From an uncultured Anaerolineae bacterium (lineage in GTDB: Bacteria; Chloroflexota; Anaerolineae; Anaerolineales; Villigracilaceae): 7,974 nt of DNA. The DNA lies in contig CAINXK010000069.1 of assembly GCA_903854805.1 (NCBI GenBank), positions 1 through 7,974 of the forward strand. The letters run 5' to 3'. Positions within the stretch are counted from its first letter, which is position 1. Every line of letters starts with the position of its first letter. This document shows, piece by piece, positions 5,933 through 7,974 of this stretch. The notes under the pieces are model-generated. The model did no database searches. It had not been told where the DNA came from and was given only the letters and a program-made list of their open reading frames with translations. Made by a program: the position numbers and the translations under genes.

Positions 5933-6616
5933 ATGAAATTTGATTACGCCCACCTCGGGAATTGTGCATCTGCTACCGGAGTAGTGCTTGTAATTGATGT
6001 GCTGCGGGCATTTTCCACTGCTGCGTATGCTTTTGAGGCCGGCGCGCAAAGCATCTGTCTGGTCAGCAGTGTTGATGAAGCTCTTCGCCTTAAGTCACAG
6101 CATCCCGGTTGGCTGACGCTGGGTGAGGTGGCCGGGTTGCCCCCGCCGGGTTTCGATTTTGGTAATTCGCCTGCACAAATCCGCGCTCAGAATTTGGCCG
6201 GACGGCACCTGGTACAGCGCACGAGCGCGGGCACCCAGGGTGTGGTACTAAGTACCAGGGCAAGTGTCCTACTGGCTACCAGTTTTGTGGTTGCCAGCGC
6301 CACGGTTCGGTATGTCATGCGCATTTCTCCGCAAGAGCTGACCTTTGTAACCACTGGCGGGGAGAAAAACGAAGAAGACCTGGCTTGTGCCGAATATCTG
6401 GAAGCCTTATTCCAGAATCGTACTCCTGATCCGGCCCCTTTTATCCGGCGAGTCTATGCGGCTGATGATGCGGTTTGCCACCTCGACCCCGCTCGGCCGG
6501 AGTTTCCGGAATCTGATCTGGGGTTTTGCACGGATATTGACAGATTCGAGTTCGCAATGCCGATCTCGCGCGAAGATGGCAGGCTGGTTCTGCGCCCGGT
6601 TCTTCCCGGGCATTAA
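5933..6616 (+). CDS. ComB-family phosphatase (2-phosphosulfolactate phosphatase-like)
   Basis: This 227-residue protein belongs to the ComB family of Mg2+-dependent phosphatases. In methanogens ComB converts 2-phosphosulfolactate to sulfolactate in coenzyme M synthesis. Family motifs in order are VLVIDVLRAFSTA (18-30), a GE followed by PPGFDFGNSP (64-65, 71-80), QRTSAGTQGV (95-104) and GGEKNEEDLACAEYL (142-156). These match the conserved blocks IDVLRATTT, GE...GFDLGNSP, TTTNGT and the acidic ED-CA block. The second half (about 157-227) is more variable. None of the other coenzyme M genes (comA, comC, comDE) is visible. The gene sits between an MDR dehydrogenase (2-nt gap, TGATTATG junction) and a PTPS homologue. 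Its substrate may therefore be another phosphorylated intermediate; sulfolactate is possible but not supported by context. There is no Shine-Dalgarno at the start, which fits coupling to the upstream gene. Confidence 0.85.
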   Translation: MKFDYAHLGNCASATGVVLVIDVLRAFSTAAYAFEAGAQSICLVSSVDEALRLKSQHPGWLTLGEVAGLPPPGFDFGNSPAQIRAQNLAGRHLVQRTSAGTQGVVLSTRASVLLATSFVVASATVRYVMRISPQELTFVTTGGEKNEEDLACAEYLEALFQNRTPDPAPFIRRVYAADDAVCHLDPARPEFPESDLGFCTDIDRFEFAMPISREDGRLVLRPVLPGH

Positions 6617-6645
6617 CCTTTGTGATCTTATAAAAAAAGAAGCTA

Positions 6646-6670
6646 GCGTCACTGTGCTGGTATGTGACGC
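6646..6670. promoter_or_regulatory. Perfect 7-bp inverted repeat upstream of the PTPS gene
   Basis: GCGTCAC (6646-6652) and GTGACGC (6664-6670) are perfect reverse complements with an 11-nt spacer. A -10-like TATAAA lies just upstream (6629-6634), without a clear -35. The repeat is in the only sizeable gap (107 nt) of the right-hand cluster, 54 nt before the PTPS start. It could be an operator for an internal promoter or an RNA hairpin in the leader. No T-run follows, so it is not a terminator. Confidence 0.4.
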
Positions 6671-6723
6671 CGGTGATGTTCCACAGTCAGATTCCTACTC
6701 ACCAATTGTTCCAAGGAGTTAGC

Positions 6724-7101
6724 ATGTATACACTGGCAGTCCGAAAAGATTTCATAGCCCGTCATTATCTGATCGGTGGTGATTGGGGCCCCGAAAATAA
6801 CCCCAACTCACACCATTACCTGTTGGAACTGTGTTTGTCCGGTGCCAGCCTGGATGAGCATGGATACCTGGTTGACATCATCGATGTTGAAAAACATCTA
6901 AGCGAGATCGTCGGACGTTACAATGAGCAGATGCTCAATGATTTGCCCGAATTTGAAGGGCTCAATCCTTCCATCGAACATTTTTCCCGCATCCTGTGCA
7001 GTGCCTTTGACGAACGCCTCAAAGCCGCCAATATCAACAAGATCACCGTCGTGCTGTGGGAAAATGCCACATCCTGGGTGTCTTTTAAGATCAAGCGCTG
7101 A
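6724..7101 (+). CDS. Divergent 6-pyruvoyl/6-carboxy-tetrahydropterin synthase homologue
   Basis: This 125-residue protein matches the T-fold PTPS/QueD family in length and layout. I chose the ATG at 6724 because AAGGAG (6713-6718) lies 5 nt upstream. The in-frame start at 6664 lies inside an inverted repeat and lacks a ribosome site. Set against E. coli QueD: the first zinc His is present (H14, in FIARHYL). The HGH pair reads N28-S29-H30, so one zinc His is replaced by Asn. The catalytic Cys four residues before the HGH is Glu (E24). The Asp-His of the LDHHYLND block is N67-E68 in YNEQMLND. The pterin-anchoring Glu is kept (E113, in VLWEN). A Glu at the Cys position also occurs in PTPS-III enzymes acting on dihydroneopterin triphosphate in folate synthesis. 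The fold is confident. The reaction is not; pterin binding with altered chemistry is the best guess. It is followed after 2 nt by a glycosyltransferase. Confidence 0.85.
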   Translation: MYTLAVRKDFIARHYLIGGDWGPENNPNSHHYLLELCLSGASLDEHGYLVDIIDVEKHLSEIVGRYNEQMLNDLPEFEGLNPSIEHFSRILCSAFDERLKAANINKITVVLWENATSWVSFKIKR

Positions 7102-7103
7102 GC

Positions 7104-7974
7104 GTGAAGATCGGGCTGCTCATCTATGGTTCCATTGATACGCTCAGCGGCGGTTATCTGTATGACCGCAAGCTGGTGGAATACCTGCGCGCCCAGGGCG
7201 AGAGCGTTGAGATTATTTCCTTGCCATGGCGCAATTATTGCGCTCATCTCAGTGATAATTTGAGTTTTCAGCTGCCTTCAGGGTTGGATGTGCTCATTCA
7301 GGATGAGCTCAACCATCCGTCTCTGTTGGTCGCCAATGCTCGTAAACATCCATATCCAGTGGTAAGCCTGGTGCATCACCTGCGCTGTTCTGAGCAGCAT
7401 CCAGGTTGGTTGCGTTCGATTTACCAGCAGGTTGAAGCGCTTTATTTACGCTCTGTGGATGGTTTTATTTTTAATTCAAATACCACCCGGCAGGTTGTCA
7501 CTGATCTGGTGGGTGAGCGCGCACCGGCACTGATTGCATATCCCCCCACGGACCGTTTCGGGAGTGCCTTATCTAAATCACAGGTCTCAGCTCGAGCACA
7601 TCTACCCGGACCGCTCAGATTGGTCTTTTTGGGGAATGTGATCCCGCGCAAAGGGCTCAGCACTGTTCTGAAGGCCATCCGGCTTCAGTCAGCTGATTTT
7701 CGTCTGGATGTGATCGGGTCGCTTGATTCAGATCCGCTGCATGCGCGGCAGATGCAGAAAATGGTGCGCGACCTGGCCTTGGAAGAGCGGGTCACTTTTC
7801 ATGGCGCGCTTGACAACCAGGATTTGATCGAAAAACTCCAGTTAGCCCAGGTTCTGGTGGTGCCATCTTCGTATGAGGGTTTTGGGATTGTCTACCTGGA
7901 GGGCATGGCTTTTGGACTGCCGGCGATTGGTAGTACCACCGGCGCGGCAGGCGAAATCATTGCGAATGCTGAAA
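7104..7974 (+). CDS. GT4-family glycosyltransferase (3' partial)
   Basis: This reading frame starts at GTG 7104, 2 nt after the PTPS stop, and stays open for 290 codons to the window edge. The start residues MKIGLLIYGSIDTLSGGYLYD (read as M from GTG) show the first beta strand and a GG loop typical of GT-B enzymes of family 4. The C-terminal Rossmann half begins near LVFLGNVIPRKGL (173-185), with K183 as the likely donor-phosphate contact. The EX7E motif is present as E258 and E266 in SYEGFGIVYLEG, followed by AFGLPAIGS. The acceptor-side N-terminal domain has no identifiable substrate signature. Such enzymes use nucleotide-sugar donors at the cytoplasmic face. Adjacency to a pterin-family protein recalls pterin glucosyltransferases of cyanobacteria, but a lipid or polysaccharide acceptor is equally possible. 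The last part of the protein is outside the window. No Shine-Dalgarno is seen, so coupling is likely. Confidence 0.9.
   Translation, partial: MKIGLLIYGSIDTLSGGYLYDRKLVEYLRAQGESVEIISLPWRNYCAHLSDNLSFQLPSGLDVLIQDELNHPSLLVANARKHPYPVVSLVHHLRCSEQHPGWLRSIYQQVEALYLRSVDGFIFNSNTTRQVVTDLVGERAPALIAYPPTDRFGSALSKSQVSARAHLPGPLRLVFLGNVIPRKGLSTVLKAIRLQSADFRLDVIGSLDSDPLHARQMQKMVRDLALEERVTFHGALDNQDLIEKLQLAQVLVVPSSYEGFGIVYLEGMAFGLPAIGSTTGAAGEIIANAE

Noticed and set aside
6664..6723. Upstream start for the PTPS gene at 6664
   Set aside because: It lies inside an inverted repeat. The ATG at 6724 has AAGGAG at ideal spacing, and its product begins like other PTPS proteins.

Overview
The window carries nine protein genes, all on the + strand. 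The first runs in from the left edge and the last runs off the right edge. No RNA gene, CRISPR array, transposase or IS element is visible. Gene content and style suggest a Chloroflexota bacterium, most likely class Anaerolineae. The basis is the combination of a flippase-like membrane protein, a zinc-less MDR dehydrogenase, a ComB-family phosphatase, a PTPS-family protein and a GT4 glycosyltransferase, plus moderate G+C. This placement rests on recalled gene neighbourhoods, not on a search, so confidence is moderate.

Left block (1-1200): a membrane-anchored exported protein (one N-terminal transmembrane helix, a Thr/Pro-rich stalk, two tandem beta-type repeats) is followed 16 nt later by a small HicB-fold-like protein that has its own good Shine-Dalgarno. 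A 276-nt gap without a gene follows.

Middle block (1465-3838): an aldo/keto reductase is joined to a ClpS adaptor gene by a 1-nt gap. After a 372-nt intergenic region comes a PlsC-type acyltransferase. Both the reductase and the acyltransferase have a perfect TATAAT exactly 6 nt before the ATG and no Shine-Dalgarno. This geometry predicts leaderless mRNAs and places the acyltransferase start at 2972, not at an upstream TTG.

Right block (3929-7974): a flippase-like polytopic membrane protein (LPG-synthase TM / AglD type), an MDR dehydrogenase lacking zinc ligands, a ComB-family (2-phosphosulfolactate phosphatase-like) protein, a divergent 6-pyruvoyl/6-carboxy-tetrahydropterin synthase homologue and a GT4 glycosyltransferase. 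Gaps are 4, 2, 107 and 2 nt. The close packing suggests one pathway. A plausible but unproven reading is synthesis and glycosylation of an unusual pterin-type or phosphorylated small molecule, with the membrane protein dealing with a lipid-linked or membrane step. The PTPS homologue has lost the usual catalytic Cys and His, so standard queuosine or biopterin chemistry should not be assumed. This block is the best candidate in the window for an undescribed system.
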